Source: Chitinophaga niabensis
GTDB taxonomy: Bacteria > Bacteroidota > Bacteroidia > Chitinophagales > Chitinophagaceae
Reading direction: 5' to 3'
Length of the DNA stretch: 64,000 nt
Assembly (NCBI GenBank): GCA_017849435.1
Contig: JAFIGY010000020.1
Location: 245,425 to 309,424 of the forward strand
Shown here piece after piece: positions 53,321 to 62,900 of the stretch. Below the pieces are notes generated by a model that was given only the letters and a program-made list of their open reading frames with translations, did no database searches and was not told where the DNA came from. The position numbers were made by a program, and so were the translations under genes. Numbering within the stretch: position 1 is the stretch's first letter; each line of letters opens with the position of its first letter.

Positions 53321-54316
53321 ATGGATAAAGGTAAAGTCCTCATCATCACGCATTCCGGCGACAATGCGGTTGTAAACACCGTGATCCGGCATATACAGGC
53401 ATTCGGAGGAACGGCCATTCGTTTTGATGTGGACCGCTACCCCATCGCTACCCGTCTCACCAGCGTTTACGCCGGGGGACGCTGGCGGATATTGCTCGAA
53501 CAAGGGGACGACCGGATTCCGCTGGATGATCTCACGGCTGTATGGTACCGGCGGAGTTACCATATCGGTAAGGGTTTGGAGGATCTGCTCGAGCGGGAAT
53601 TCCTGCCGTCTGCCGTTGGGGAGTTGAGGCGGACGTTGTTCGGGATGCTCGAAGGGTTGCCTTGTTTCCAGATGGAGCGGTACAGCGTGTATCGCAGGCT
53701 GGATAGTAAAGAAGAACAATTGCGGGTGGCAGAGGGTTGTGGGTTGAGGGTGCCGGCCACCTGTATCACAAATTCTGCCAAAGAATTAAAAGCCTTCATG
53801 ACGGAGACCGCCGGCCCCCTCGTGGCAAAAATGCAAAGCTCCTTCGCCATTTACCGGGAAGGAGAAGAACACGTCGTATTTACAAACGAGATCACTCCTG
53901 AACACCTCGAAACCCTTGACCAGCTGCAATTCTGCCCTATGATGTTCCAACAGAAACTGGATAAGGCGCTGGAATTGCGCATCACGATCATCGGGAAAGA
54001 AATATTCAGCTTCGCCATCGACTCGCAAAAACTGCCGGCTTCGCGGGTCGATTGGAGAAAAGAGGGCGCCGCCCTGGTCAACGATTGGCAACCCCATCCC
54101 CTCCCCGATGAGATCAATCGGGCACTACTGCAATTGATGGATACCTACTGCCTGAATTATGGGGCTATCGACCTTATCCTCACTCCGGAGGGCGAATACT
54201 ACTTCCTCGAACTCAATGCCGCCGGCGAATTCTTCTGGCTGGACGAACGCTGCAACCACGCCATCTCCCGCCAGCTCGCAGCCGTACTGCTCCATCGGGC
54301 AGAAAGAAGAGAATGA
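53321..54316 (+). CDS. MdnC-like ATP-grasp ligase (ester-forming) of graspetide cluster
   Basis: 331 residues. VLIITHSGDNAVVNTVIRHI, AIRFDVDRYPIATRL and AVWYRRSYHIGKGLED form the N-terminal part. The ATP-grasp core has LVAKMQSSFAIYREGEEHVVFT, FCPMMFQQKLDKALELRITI, VDWRKEGAALVNDWQPH and YYFLELNAAGEFFWLDERC. This pattern matches my recollection of microviridin MdnC/MvdD, which makes the two Thr/Ser-to-Asp/Glu esters. The gene follows the MdnB-like gene after 55 nt. No acetyltransferase, protease or ABC transporter gene of the cyanobacterial clusters is next to it. Confidence 0.88.
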   Translation: MDKGKVLIITHSGDNAVVNTVIRHIQAFGGTAIRFDVDRYPIATRLTSVYAGGRWRILLEQGDDRIPLDDLTAVWYRRSYHIGKGLEDLLEREFLPSAVGELRRTLFGMLEGLPCFQMERYSVYRRLDSKEEQLRVAEGCGLRVPATCITNSAKELKAFMTETAGPLVAKMQSSFAIYREGEEHVVFTNEITPEHLETLDQLQFCPMMFQQKLDKALELRITIIGKEIFSFAIDSQKLPASRVDWRKEGAALVNDWQPHPLPDEINRALLQLMDTYCLNYGAIDLILTPEGEYYFLELNAAGEFFWLDERCNHAISRQLAAVLLHRAERRE

Positions 54317-54340
54317 TGCGAGAACTGTGCGCGATTGTAT

Positions 54341-54348
54341 TACTTTTG
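54341..54348 (+). promoter_or_regulatory. -7 box (TACTTTTG) of dapD
   Basis: A perfect TAnnTTTG 21 nt before the dapD ATG, giving dapD its own promoter behind the graspetide genes. No clear -33 TTG. Confidence 0.45.
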
Positions 54349-54368
54349 TTGCAAATAATATTTAGACA

Positions 54369-55181
54369 ATGGATGTACAGCAACTAATCCAGGCTGCTTG
54401 GAACGACCGCAGCCTGTTACAGCAGACACAATACTCCGACGCAGTGAAGTCAGTGATCGAAGCAGTAGATAAAGGCAAACTGCGCGTAGCGGAACCGGTT
54501 GAAACAGGATGGAAAGTGAATGAATGGGTAAAACAGGCCATCCTCATGTATTTTTCCATCCAGCCGATGGAAACAATGGAACTTCCTCCTTTCGAGTTTT
54601 ACGATAAAATGAAGCTCAAAACCAATTATAAAGAACTGGGTGTACGCGTTGTTCCCCACGCCGTGGCCCGTTACGGCGCCTATATCTCCAAAGGCGTGAT
54701 CCTGATGCCATCATATGTTAACATTGGTGCATACGTGGATGAAGGTACGATGGTGGACACCTGGGCTACTGTTGGCTCCTGCGCGCAGATCGGCAAACAT
54801 GTGCATTTGAGCGGCGGCGTGGGCATCGGTGGCGTACTCGAACCTCTGCAGGCCAGTCCCGTTATCATCGAAGACGGCGTATTTGTAGGTTCCCGGTGCA
54901 TTGTGGTGGAAGGGGTCCGTGTGGAAAAAGAGACCGTGCTCGGAGCGAACGTGGTACTGACCCAATCCACGAAGATCATTGATGTAAGCGGACCAGAGCC
55001 GATCGAATACAAAGGTCGCGTACCGGCACGCAGCGTGGTAATCCCGGGAACTTATACGAAAAAATTCCCCGCAGGCGAATACCAGGTGTCCTGCGCACTG
55101 ATCATCGGTCAGCGAAAAGCCAGCACAGACCTGAAAACCAGCCTGAATGACACGCTTCGCGAGTTTAACATCGCTGTTTAA
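54369..55181 (+). CDS. dapD: Tetrahydrodipicolinate N-succinyltransferase
   Basis: 270 residues, the usual length. The helical N-terminus (QQLIQAAWNDRSLLQ) is followed by the left-handed beta-helix of hexapeptide repeats: VNIGAYVDEGTMVDTWATVG, AQIGKHVHLSGGVGIGGVLEP, VIIEDGVFVGSRCIVVEGV and VEKETVLGANVVLTQS. It succinylates tetrahydrodipicolinate in the lysine/meso-diaminopimelate pathway. A metabolic link to the graspetide cluster upstream is not expected. Confidence 0.97.
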   Translation: MDVQQLIQAAWNDRSLLQQTQYSDAVKSVIEAVDKGKLRVAEPVETGWKVNEWVKQAILMYFSIQPMETMELPPFEFYDKMKLKTNYKELGVRVVPHAVARYGAYISKGVILMPSYVNIGAYVDEGTMVDTWATVGSCAQIGKHVHLSGGVGIGGVLEPLQASPVIIEDGVFVGSRCIVVEGVRVEKETVLGANVVLTQSTKIIDVSGPEPIEYKGRVPARSVVIPGTYTKKFPAGEYQVSCALIIGQRKASTDLKTSLNDTLREFNIAV

Positions 55182-55204
55182 TTAAATTTTTTTTGGGAAC
55201 GAAA

Positions 55205-55235
55205 TTTGGAAATATTCCAAATCTGCTTACTTTTG
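55205..55235 (+). promoter_or_regulatory. Promoter of tRNA-Leu with embedded perfect dyad
   Basis: TTTG at 55205-55208, exactly 19 nt, then TACTTTTG at 55228-55235: the cleanest Bacteroidota promoter in the window. A perfect inverted repeat ATTTGGAA-ATA-TTCCAAAT (55204-55222) overlaps the -33 box. Transcription should start near 55242, just before the tRNA. Confidence 0.7.
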
Positions 55236-55252
55236 CACTCCCTAACACGGTT

Positions 55253-55336
55253 GCCCAGATGGCGAAATTGGTAGACGCACTGTGTTCAGGTCGCAGCGCC
55301 CGCAAGGGTGTGCTGGTTCGAATCCAGTTCTGGGCA
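55253..55336 (+). tRNA. tRNA-Leu (anticodon CAG)
   Basis: Class II tRNA of 84 nt with acceptor stem GCCCAGA/TCTGGGC, D-arm containing GGTAGACGC, anticodon stem CTGTG/CGCAG with loop TTCAGGT (anticodon CAG at 55287-55289), a long variable arm (GCGCCCGCAAGGGTGT region) and T-loop TTCGAAT. Discriminator base A at 55336. CCA is not encoded (CACA follows), so it must be added by the CCA enzyme. It reads CUG codons. Confidence 0.96.
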
Positions 55337-55339
55337 CAC

Positions 55340-55374
55340 AAAAGCTTGTAAGTTAATTGCTTACAAGCTTTTTT
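55340..55374 (+). terminator. Terminator of tRNA-Leu
   Basis: AAAAGCTTGTAAG pairs with CTTACAAGCTTTT around a 7-nt loop, followed by a T-run (TTTTTATTTAT). Confidence 0.88.
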
Positions 55375-55409
55375 ATTTATATGCAACGTTATAACACGTT
55401 AGATACTAC

Positions 55410-55649
55410 CTAACGCTTGATCAGCCGTATTATCCAGATCAGGAGAACCGCCCCGAGAAATGCAACGACCAACGAGCCGATCAGTCCTCCGAAATGGAGT
55501 CCGAGTTTTCCAAGGACCCATCCCCCGAGCCATCCGCCAACTACTCCTACGATAATATCCACTATAATACCAAACCCATCACCACGCATTACTTTACCGG
55601 CAAGCCAACCAGCAATGCCGCCAATTATGATTGTCCATAACCATTCCAT
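55410..55649 (-). CDS. GlsB/YeaQ/YmgE-type small membrane protein
   Basis: 79 residues, almost wholly hydrophobic. Three membrane segments with the family pattern IIIGGIAGWLAGKVMRGDGFG, DIIVGVVGGWLGGWVLGKLG and a C-terminal helix ending in IWIIRLIKR. The family is sometimes called transglycosylase-associated and is often stress-induced; no enzymatic role is proven. It is a single gene opposite to the tRNA. About 180 nt upstream (55650-55829) hold no other recognisable feature. Confidence 0.9.
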   Translation of the reverse strand: MEWLWTIIIGGIAGWLAGKVMRGDGFGIIVDIIVGVVGGWLGGWVLGKLGLHFGGLIGSLVVAFLGAVLLIWIIRLIKR

Positions 55650-55829
55650 AGAGAAAAGTTTTAGTGTTGAATTGAAAATACGACAATCCCTTCATTCCGG
55701 ATAAATTTCCAGCCAAAACTTTTATCCTTATTATTTAATTAACAAAACAATACGCAATGATCAAACATTTTTCAGCGGCCAACTGTTATGCAGTTTCATC
55801 ATATCCAATGAATCGGCGTATGAAAAATG

Positions 55830-56855
55830 TTAAACACGCGTGAATTTGTAAGGATACACTTTGCCCGAACTCCATTGCGCCACATAGAGGTTCTCCTCAT
55901 TATCCACACATACATCATGCGGGTTCCGGAATATCTTCTCTGCCTGGGACATAGGCTGCAACACACCATTTTCATATACCGGCGCTGTACCTCCAAGATT
56001 GGAGACCACTTTATTATCCTTGTCTAAAATGGTAACGAAACCTGAATTGGCATTCGCCAGACTGGGAGAGCGCAATACTGCAGCATACAGGTGATCTCCT
56101 TTAATAACGGGGCGGCATACACAGGCACCCGGAAGCCTGATCACTTCAAGCAGTTCCCCATCCATACTAAATCGTTTGAAGCAATTACGCGTGCGATCGG
56201 TGATCAGCAAAGTAGGCGTGGCCCGGCGGCGGTCGATGGTAATGCCATGTGCATTATCCAGATGCTCTTCCCCCTCCCCTCTTCCTCCGAAACAATTCTT
56301 CAGTTTTCCATCTTTATCATAATGAGTAATGTATTGCGCGCCGTATCCGTCCGCAATAAAGAAATCGCCGTTCGTATCTACCACGGTCTCGGTCGGTACA
56401 AATTCCGCGGCCTTTTTATACACCCCTGCTTCGAACGGCACATCAATCGTTTTCACGATCTTTCCATCAATGGTGGTTTTATATACCTGATGCTTCACGG
56501 TATCGGTAATGAAAAGGAAGTCGGTTCCATTTTCATTGACTAACGTCAAGCCATGCGCACCGGGAAACTCGTGCCCCCAGGCATCTGTCAGCCTGCCCGA
56601 TTTTTTATAGATCAGGATATTGTTCTTCGTTTCATTTGTCAGCAGAAGTATACGGCCCTTTTGATCCTGTACCATTTCATGGCAATCATTAACAGGATTA
56701 ACATTCGGGTTGGCGCCGCTCCATTTGACGTCCATCCTGTAACGCATATCACCATGCCCGAAAATCGGGCCCTTGTCTTTTGCCAGCAGATCCCTTGAAA
56801 TAAAAAAGGTTGTTGAAATAAGCGCCGCCTGTTTAATAAAATCTTTTCGTTCCAT
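55830..56855 (-). CDS. Exported NHL-repeat beta-propeller protein
   Basis: 341 residues. A weak signal sequence (KQAALISTTFFISRDLLA) lacking the twin Arg is followed by a six-bladed propeller of NHL type. Typical blade ends are HGLTLVNENGTDFLFITDT, ETVVDTNGDFFIADGYGAQ, AHGITIDRRRATPTLLITD and NPHDVCVDNEENLYVAQWSS. The His/Asp pattern at blade starts resembles peptidyl-alpha-hydroxyglycine lyase-like propellers, but I would not assign that activity. Two close cysteines (ACVC) are notable. It is a single gene. The 56856-57029 region holds only a terminator for the next operon. Confidence 0.8.
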   Translation of the reverse strand: MERKDFIKQAALISTTFFISRDLLAKDKGPIFGHGDMRYRMDVKWSGANPNVNPVNDCHEMVQDQKGRILLLTNETKNNILIYKKSGRLTDAWGHEFPGAHGLTLVNENGTDFLFITDTVKHQVYKTTIDGKIVKTIDVPFEAGVYKKAAEFVPTETVVDTNGDFFIADGYGAQYITHYDKDGKLKNCFGGRGEGEEHLDNAHGITIDRRRATPTLLITDRTRNCFKRFSMDGELLEVIRLPGACVCRPVIKGDHLYAAVLRSPSLANANSGFVTILDKDNKVVSNLGGTAPVYENGVLQPMSQAEKIFRNPHDVCVDNEENLYVAQWSSGKVYPYKFTRV

Positions 56856-56970
56856 CGTCTTTAAATTTTATAGGGGAATATCCTGACCGCCTTCCGGCCG
56901 TCGTTAAAAAATACTAAAATTTCTGTATTAAGTCGATTCTTTCTTATTGAACTACCTGAAGCAGTATCCT

Positions 56971-56997
56971 AAAAAAAAGCCCTGCAAGCAACAAGGC
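56971..56997 (-). terminator. Terminator of the T9SS adhesin operon
   Basis: On the minus strand GCCTTG pairs with CAGGGC around a 7-nt loop, followed by eight T (A-run 56971-56978 on plus). It lies 33 nt after the stop of the OmpA-type gene. Confidence 0.75.
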
Positions 56998-57029
56998 TTA
57001 CAAGGCTACCCTTCTATACTATGAACCGA

Positions 57030-58910
57030 TTAAAAAATGACTTTCAACTCGGAGCGTCTGTTTTGCTGATGTTGTGCTTCATTACAAGGCACTCCGCCCA
57101 CACATCCATTTGCAATAGCATCCAGCGTCCGGTTGCGATAGTAGACCCTGCCGGGCGCAATACCTTTGTCGTCCAGGTAATTGATCACGGAATAACAACG
57201 CATGGTAGACAGGTCTTTGTTATAGGTATCAGTACCCCGACTATCCGTATACGAAATTACCAGCAACTTCCAGTCCGGGTGCCGCTGCATGATGCCTGCC
57301 ACATAATCCAGTATGCGCCTGGATTCGGTCAGTAGTTCAGTACTGTTGAACTTATAGAAGAACTGCAGTTTTTCCAGTTCAGCCTTATCTTTTTCCTCTT
57401 CCGGCGTCAGCTTACGTTTGGCGGTGGTAGTACCGGTAGCCTTACCTGTATTGTTACCTCCCGAATCATGCCTGCCATCATTATTCCCCTCACTGCTCCC
57501 ATTGTTCCGTTGCTGTGAAGAAGGCGGCGTCACTGGTCTCAGTCTTTCAAAAAAGTGTGCATCTTTAAAGGCATAGATGTCGTCGGCACCGGTGCCTCCT
57601 TCCCGGTTGGATGACAGGAACCCTTCGTATCCGTTGCGCTTGAGAATAAGACCAATATCATCACCGCCGGTATTGAACGGCGCTTTCATGTTATCGGGCA
57701 TCTGCCATTGAGCACGACTGCCGATAGCACGGAATATATCGTAGCCTCCCATGCCGGGATGCCCTTTACTGGAGAAATACAATACACCGTCCTCATTAAT
57801 GGTAGGAAAGGCCTCGTCTGCAACCGTGTTCAGTACCGGGCCGCAATTGACGGGAGCGCCCCAGCTGCCATCGACCTGTTTTTCGCTATACCATATATCC
57901 GCGCGCCCTTGCCCTCCCGGCCTGTCAGACACGAAATACATCACACCGCCCTGCCCGGCTAGCACCGGATAACTGGAAGAATAACCGGCCTTGTTGACTG
58001 CGGCCAGTAACACCAACGCCCCCCATTTTCCCTGCTGTTTTACAGACTGGTAGATGTTTAAACGGCGTATGCCGCTCACCGTCCCCTTCTGGTTGTTGGG
58101 CAACATCTTTTCCTGCTCGTTAATCGTTACATACAACGTGTCTTCCCCTTTGCTCATGCATACAGGACCGATATGATAACGGTAACTTCCCAGCAACTGC
58201 GGGAAAAGCTCTTCCAGCAACACATTGGAGTTACCCGTACTATATTGTTTGAAAATATAGGATTTATAATAAGGTTGCGAAGTGCGTTTGTCTTCTGCCG
58301 GATGCTTTTCTACCCGGCCATTCATCTGCATACTGCGGTAACCATTGGAGATCAACAGCAGCCCGTCCTTTACCACGCCGGTGATGACTTCCGAATTCTC
58401 CGTATTCAACTCCCTGACCGGATTGAGCATGATCTCTGCCGCCTGCTGTTTCCACACGAGCGCACTGTCACAACTACGCAGGGCCAGTTCTTTCAGCTGC
58501 ATACTATCTGCTTTCGCGGATGTAAAACGGGCGTACTGCGATTTGGCTTCCGCATACCGCTCCTGATTGCGCAACACTTCACCCAGCGCAAACCAGGCCT
58601 CAGGCGGACAATCAGGTATAGCAGTGATCCGGGCATACCAGTTGCCGGCATTGTCAAACAATCCTATTTCCCGGTAACACCAGGCCAGTTTCATCAACTG
58701 CGCTGTTTTGATCTGCCGGCTCTTCTGGTGCGCCAGCTTTTCGTATAACGCAGCTGCAGTAGCGTATTCCTGCCTGTTGTACGCCTCATCCGCCATCTGT
58801 AACACACTTTTCTGCTCCTGGGCTGCCAGTGATAAAGGCAAGCAGGAGGAAAACAGGATGATAAATGCCTTCCCGTAGATTTTCCTGAAATAAAGATGAT
58901 ACCGTTTCAA
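57030..58910 (-). CDS. OmpA-family protein with TPR and PD40 propeller
   Basis: 626 residues. Signal peptide (KAFIILFSSCLPLSLAAQ), TPR-like helices (residues 35-150), a PD40/WD40-like propeller (YFVSDRPGGQGRADIWYSEK, YFSSKGHPGMGGYDIFRA, GFLSSNREGGTGADDIYAF), a low-complexity linker (about 480-510) and a C-terminal OmpA peptidoglycan-binding domain ending with NRRSELKVIF. The same domain order is seen in OmpA-like partners of T9SS adhesins. The gene follows the SprF-like gene by 24 nt and closes the operon. It probably tethers the adhesin complex to the cell wall. Confidence 0.9.
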   Translation of the reverse strand: MKRYHLYFRKIYGKAFIILFSSCLPLSLAAQEQKSVLQMADEAYNRQEYATAAALYEKLAHQKSRQIKTAQLMKLAWCYREIGLFDNAGNWYARITAIPDCPPEAWFALGEVLRNQERYAEAKSQYARFTSAKADSMQLKELALRSCDSALVWKQQAAEIMLNPVRELNTENSEVITGVVKDGLLLISNGYRSMQMNGRVEKHPAEDKRTSQPYYKSYIFKQYSTGNSNVLLEELFPQLLGSYRYHIGPVCMSKGEDTLYVTINEQEKMLPNNQKGTVSGIRRLNIYQSVKQQGKWGALVLLAAVNKAGYSSSYPVLAGQGGVMYFVSDRPGGQGRADIWYSEKQVDGSWGAPVNCGPVLNTVADEAFPTINEDGVLYFSSKGHPGMGGYDIFRAIGSRAQWQMPDNMKAPFNTGGDDIGLILKRNGYEGFLSSNREGGTGADDIYAFKDAHFFERLRPVTPPSSQQRNNGSSEGNNDGRHDSGGNNTGKATGTTTAKRKLTPEEEKDKAELEKLQFFYKFNSTELLTESRRILDYVAGIMQRHPDWKLLVISYTDSRGTDTYNKDLSTMRCYSVINYLDDKGIAPGRVYYRNRTLDAIANGCVGGVPCNEAQHQQNRRSELKVIF

Positions 58911-58934
58911 GCTCGTATTTTTTAGGTTACCTGT

Positions 58935-59936
58935 TTAGAAATAACGCGGGTTGCTGATGTTATATCTCTTCGAGGGGAATAACACACCGATGGAGATCTC
59001 GTGTGATCCTGCCTGATAGTTCGCCATCCTGTTCACATTCAGGTCATAGGAATACCCCAAACGGAACCGGTTGCCGATAAAATATTCAAGGATAACATTG
59101 GCAGCGTTCACCTGCTGTAACCGTGCATCCAGGTTCGCTTTGTTCCACAACTTTATACTGGTACGATAAGAACCCCCTACCCACAACTTCTCAGCGATCA
59201 GCAGGAAAGCATTCAGATCCAGGCTGGACGGCCCTTTAAAGTCTTCCTTCCACATCATGGAGGGCTTTAGCTTCAGGTTCTCGGAGAGATTGAAAACAGT
59301 ACCGGCTGTGAAGTAAGTATGTTGTGTTTTACGGATAGTTTCATAGGCATTGCCTTTCCAGGAATAACGGCTACCATCCGTATAGAGGGAGAACAGGTCC
59401 ATGACGGACAGCCCTGCATAAAAGGAAGGAGTGTAATAGTAGATGCCGAACCTCGCATCCGGTATCCAGCGGGTCACCTTACCAACCGGGATCGCTTCAT
59501 CGGCATTATCCACATACTGCAGAGCGGTACCATCAATACCATATTGGGTCACACCGGCACCAATGCCCAGGCACAGGCGGCGGGTATCTTCATTATCCAG
59601 CGGAATACGGTATGCATAGGACCCATACAGGGAAAGCGCTTCCTGCGGACCGGTTCTGTCAAACATCATCTGCATGCCTACTCCTACTTTATCATCGGAT
59701 GCGTTGGTCAACCCGTCCAGGGAAACACCGCCTGTTCGCGGCGCTCCGGGGAATCCGGCCCATTGATGGCGGTAAAAGGTATTGAGATACCAATCGCCTT
59801 TATATCCGGCATAAGCCGGGTTCACAGACAAGCCGTTGAAAACGTATTGGCTGAATTGGATGTTCTGTTGCGCTTTCACCTGCATACTGGCTGTCAGCGC
59901 AATAGCGGCGAACCAGGCTTTCAATTTGTTTTGCAT
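58935..59936 (-). CDS. PorP/SprF-family T9SS outer-membrane protein
   Basis: 333 residues. Signal peptide (LKAWFAAIALTASMQVKAQ), then the family opening QNIQFSQYVFNGLSVNPAYAGYKG and YRHQWAGFPGAPRT, followed by barrel strands ending NISNPRYF. SprF proteins serve the surface delivery of a particular adhesin (SprB in Flavobacterium gliding). The neighbouring giant Calx-beta protein with a type B T9SS tail is the obvious partner, 35 nt upstream. Confidence 0.94.
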   Translation of the reverse strand: MQNKLKAWFAAIALTASMQVKAQQNIQFSQYVFNGLSVNPAYAGYKGDWYLNTFYRHQWAGFPGAPRTGGVSLDGLTNASDDKVGVGMQMMFDRTGPQEALSLYGSYAYRIPLDNEDTRRLCLGIGAGVTQYGIDGTALQYVDNADEAIPVGKVTRWIPDARFGIYYYTPSFYAGLSVMDLFSLYTDGSRYSWKGNAYETIRKTQHTYFTAGTVFNLSENLKLKPSMMWKEDFKGPSSLDLNAFLLIAEKLWVGGSYRTSIKLWNKANLDARLQQVNAANVILEYFIGNRFRLGYSYDLNVNRMANYQAGSHEISIGVLFPSKRYNISNPRYF

Positions 59937-59971
59937 TGTGTGATGCTTTTATTAACAACCATTTCCATTAT

Positions 59972-62900
59972 CTATCTTAATATTTGTACCCAGCCTTTGT
60001 AACGAACCACACCTGTTGGTTTCCTTACTTCCAGAATGTAGTAGTACGTTGCTTCATTCAGCTGAGAGCCGTTCCAGTCGTTGCGATAATCTTTGGACTG
60101 ATATACCATGCTGCCCCAACGGTTGTAGATATAGATCGCTGATCCCGGGTATTTCTCCAGACCACCGATAACGAAGCGATCGTTCTTTCCGTCGCCATTC
60201 GGTGTGAACACGTTCGGGAAATTGAGATCAGCGCCCTCGGCCCTGATGGTCACCTCTGCTGTGTTGTTGGTGTTATCCGTCTCCGGTTCGCGGGCTGTTA
60301 CGGTAGCCCTGTTGATGATGTCACCACCTTCCACAATACGGCATACCATGGTCAGCTCTACTTCCTGCCCTGCCGGCAGGCTGGCAATGGTCCAGGTCAC
60401 CCTGCCCGTAGTTTTATCCACCAGACCTGTTTGTGTGTAGATGGTTTTGGGCATTTCCAGGTTCGGCGGCAACAGATCTTCCACTACCACGTTGGTGAAT
60501 ACCGCATTGCCATTACTTTTCACTTTCACACTGTACGTAATATCCTGGCCCATGCGGTAGGGACCCGCTTGCGGGTTCACCACAGTCTTGGTGATCGCCA
60601 GGTCGCCGCTGATATTGCTGGCTTCTATCACGGTGCCGGGTTGGCCGTTACATCCGGGAGCGGCGGGATTGCAACCACCAGTTGGTTTGGTGGTAGTGCC
60701 GTCGCTTACCTGTGCCGTGTTGCTGATGGAGGTCACTCCTTCCAGGGACGCCGGTGTTTTCACGATCAGTGTAGCCGTTGCCGTTGCCCCTGGTGCCAGA
60801 TTGTTGATGGTGAAGGCAACCACGTTGCCATTTAGTATACCGCCGCTTACGTAGATGGTATTAGCCGGTACCGGGTCAGTGATGGTTACCTGTGTGAGCG
60901 GTACATTGCCGGTGTTGTGAACAAAGATGGTATAGGTCAGTGTTTCGTTCGGATGAGCCGCGCCGCTGGTGTTATCCGCAGGCAGTGCTACCGTTTTCCA
61001 GGTATCGAAGCTTTGGATGTCATCGTCACTGATATTGACAGTAGCTGTCTTCGCTGTTCCCGGAACGAACGTCCAGATACCGCCTGTACCACCGGTGAGG
61101 GTGAACACTACGGTACGGGTACCGTCCTGTATCTTATTATCGATCACTTCTACCGGTATGGCCACACTATTGGCACCGGCAGGAATAATGGCGGTGCCGC
61201 TCAGCGCTTTGTAATCGGTTCCACCGGTGGCGGTACCTGCGATGGTATATTGTACTGTGACCGGTACGGTGGCGGTGATATCAGTCGGCAGGGCAATGGT
61301 CACTTCACCGTTGGTAGACGGTTCGGCGGCATTCGGCTGAGTGGCGGTGATGTTCACCACCAGATTAGCGGCCACATCGTCGTCATCCGCAATCGTTACA
61401 GTAGCTGCAGCGCTGGCGTTGTTGACTGTAAAGTCGCCCATGGAAGCGGTAGTGCCGCCATTGAGGGTGAGCACAACATCTTCCGGCCCTTCAATGATCT
61501 TGTCGTCGATCACGGTCACCGGTATGATCACTTCTTCCGCACCTGCGGTAATGATGGCGGTTCCGGGTATTGTATAGTCAATACCGTTTGTAGCCGTTCC
61601 GCTAATGGTGTAGTTCACATTAATGGTTTGCGCAGCGGTAAAGCCAGCGGGCAGACTGACACGGAAAGAACCGTTGGTGGCAGGCTCTGCAGCATCAGCC
61701 ACTTTGGTAACGCTCAGCATCCTGTTAGCTGCAATATCATCATCGTCTGTGATGTTAACCGTAGCCACGTTCAGGGTGGGGCTGACGGTGAGGTCACCGA
61801 AGATCCTGGATTTGCCGTCTTTCAGTGTCAGGATAACAGTTTCGGTGCCCTCGATGATCTTATCATCAATCACCACTACCGGAACTGTTACACTGGATTG
61901 GCCGGCCGGGATGGTGGCAGTAGCTGAGATCGTATAGTCGGTTCCATTAGTAGCGGTACCTGAGATGGTGTAGTTGACTATCGCATCATCCGTGAGGCTG
62001 ACGCCGTTCGGCAGACTGATGGTAAAGGCCCCGTTGGTAGCGGGTTCAGCGGCATCGGCAGCTTTCACCACGCTCAACACTTTGTTAGCGGGAATATTAT
62101 CGTTGTCCGCGATCAGAACGACGGCGTTACCCTGGCTGCTGCTGGCAGCGAAGGTTCCGAGACCAGCTGCTGTACCATTGGTGATGGTAGTGGTGACGTT
62201 CTCTGTTTCTTCTATGATCAGGTCGTCGATCACCACTGCCGGAACGGTTACGCTGTTTTGTCCCTGCGGGATAATGATAGTACCGGGGAGGGTCTGATAA
62301 TCAGCCCCCGCAGTAGCGGTACCGCCTATGGTATAGTTTACGATCACCGGTGCGGAAGCAGTCAAACCTGCAGGCAGACTGAAGATGAAGGAACCGTTCG
62401 TGGACGGCTCTGCAGCATCCCCGCCTTTGGTAACGCTTACCACACGGTTAGCGGTGGTATTGTCATCATCCAGGATGGTAACAACAGCCGTAGCGGCGGA
62501 TGTGAATACGAACTTAACTGAAGTGCCACCGGTAAGGGTTGCGATCACAGTTTCATTCTCTTCAATGATTTTGTCATCCTTTACAATCACCGGCAGTTCC
62601 ACGCTCGTCTGACCAGCCGGGATCACAACAGAACCATTAAGGGTAACGTAATCGACGCCGTTGGTAGCCGTTCCGGCAATCATATAACCGACAGTTACAT
62701 CTTCCGCTACGGTGATACCGGCAGGCAGACTGATCACAAACCTGCCGTTCGTAGCCGGTTCCGCGGCATCAGCAAGGGTGGCGATGCTTAGTTGTTTATT
62801 GGCCGCGATATCATCATCGTCTGCAATGATAACAGTTGCCACACTATTGGCAGCGTCGATAGTCAGGTTGCCAAAGCGGGCAGACTCGCCATTTTGCAGG

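Noticed and set aside
60917-61927. 336-codon plus-strand frame and several neighbours opposite the Calx-beta array
   Set aside because: Antisense to conserved tandem repeats; the repetitive translation merely reflects the repeats underneath.
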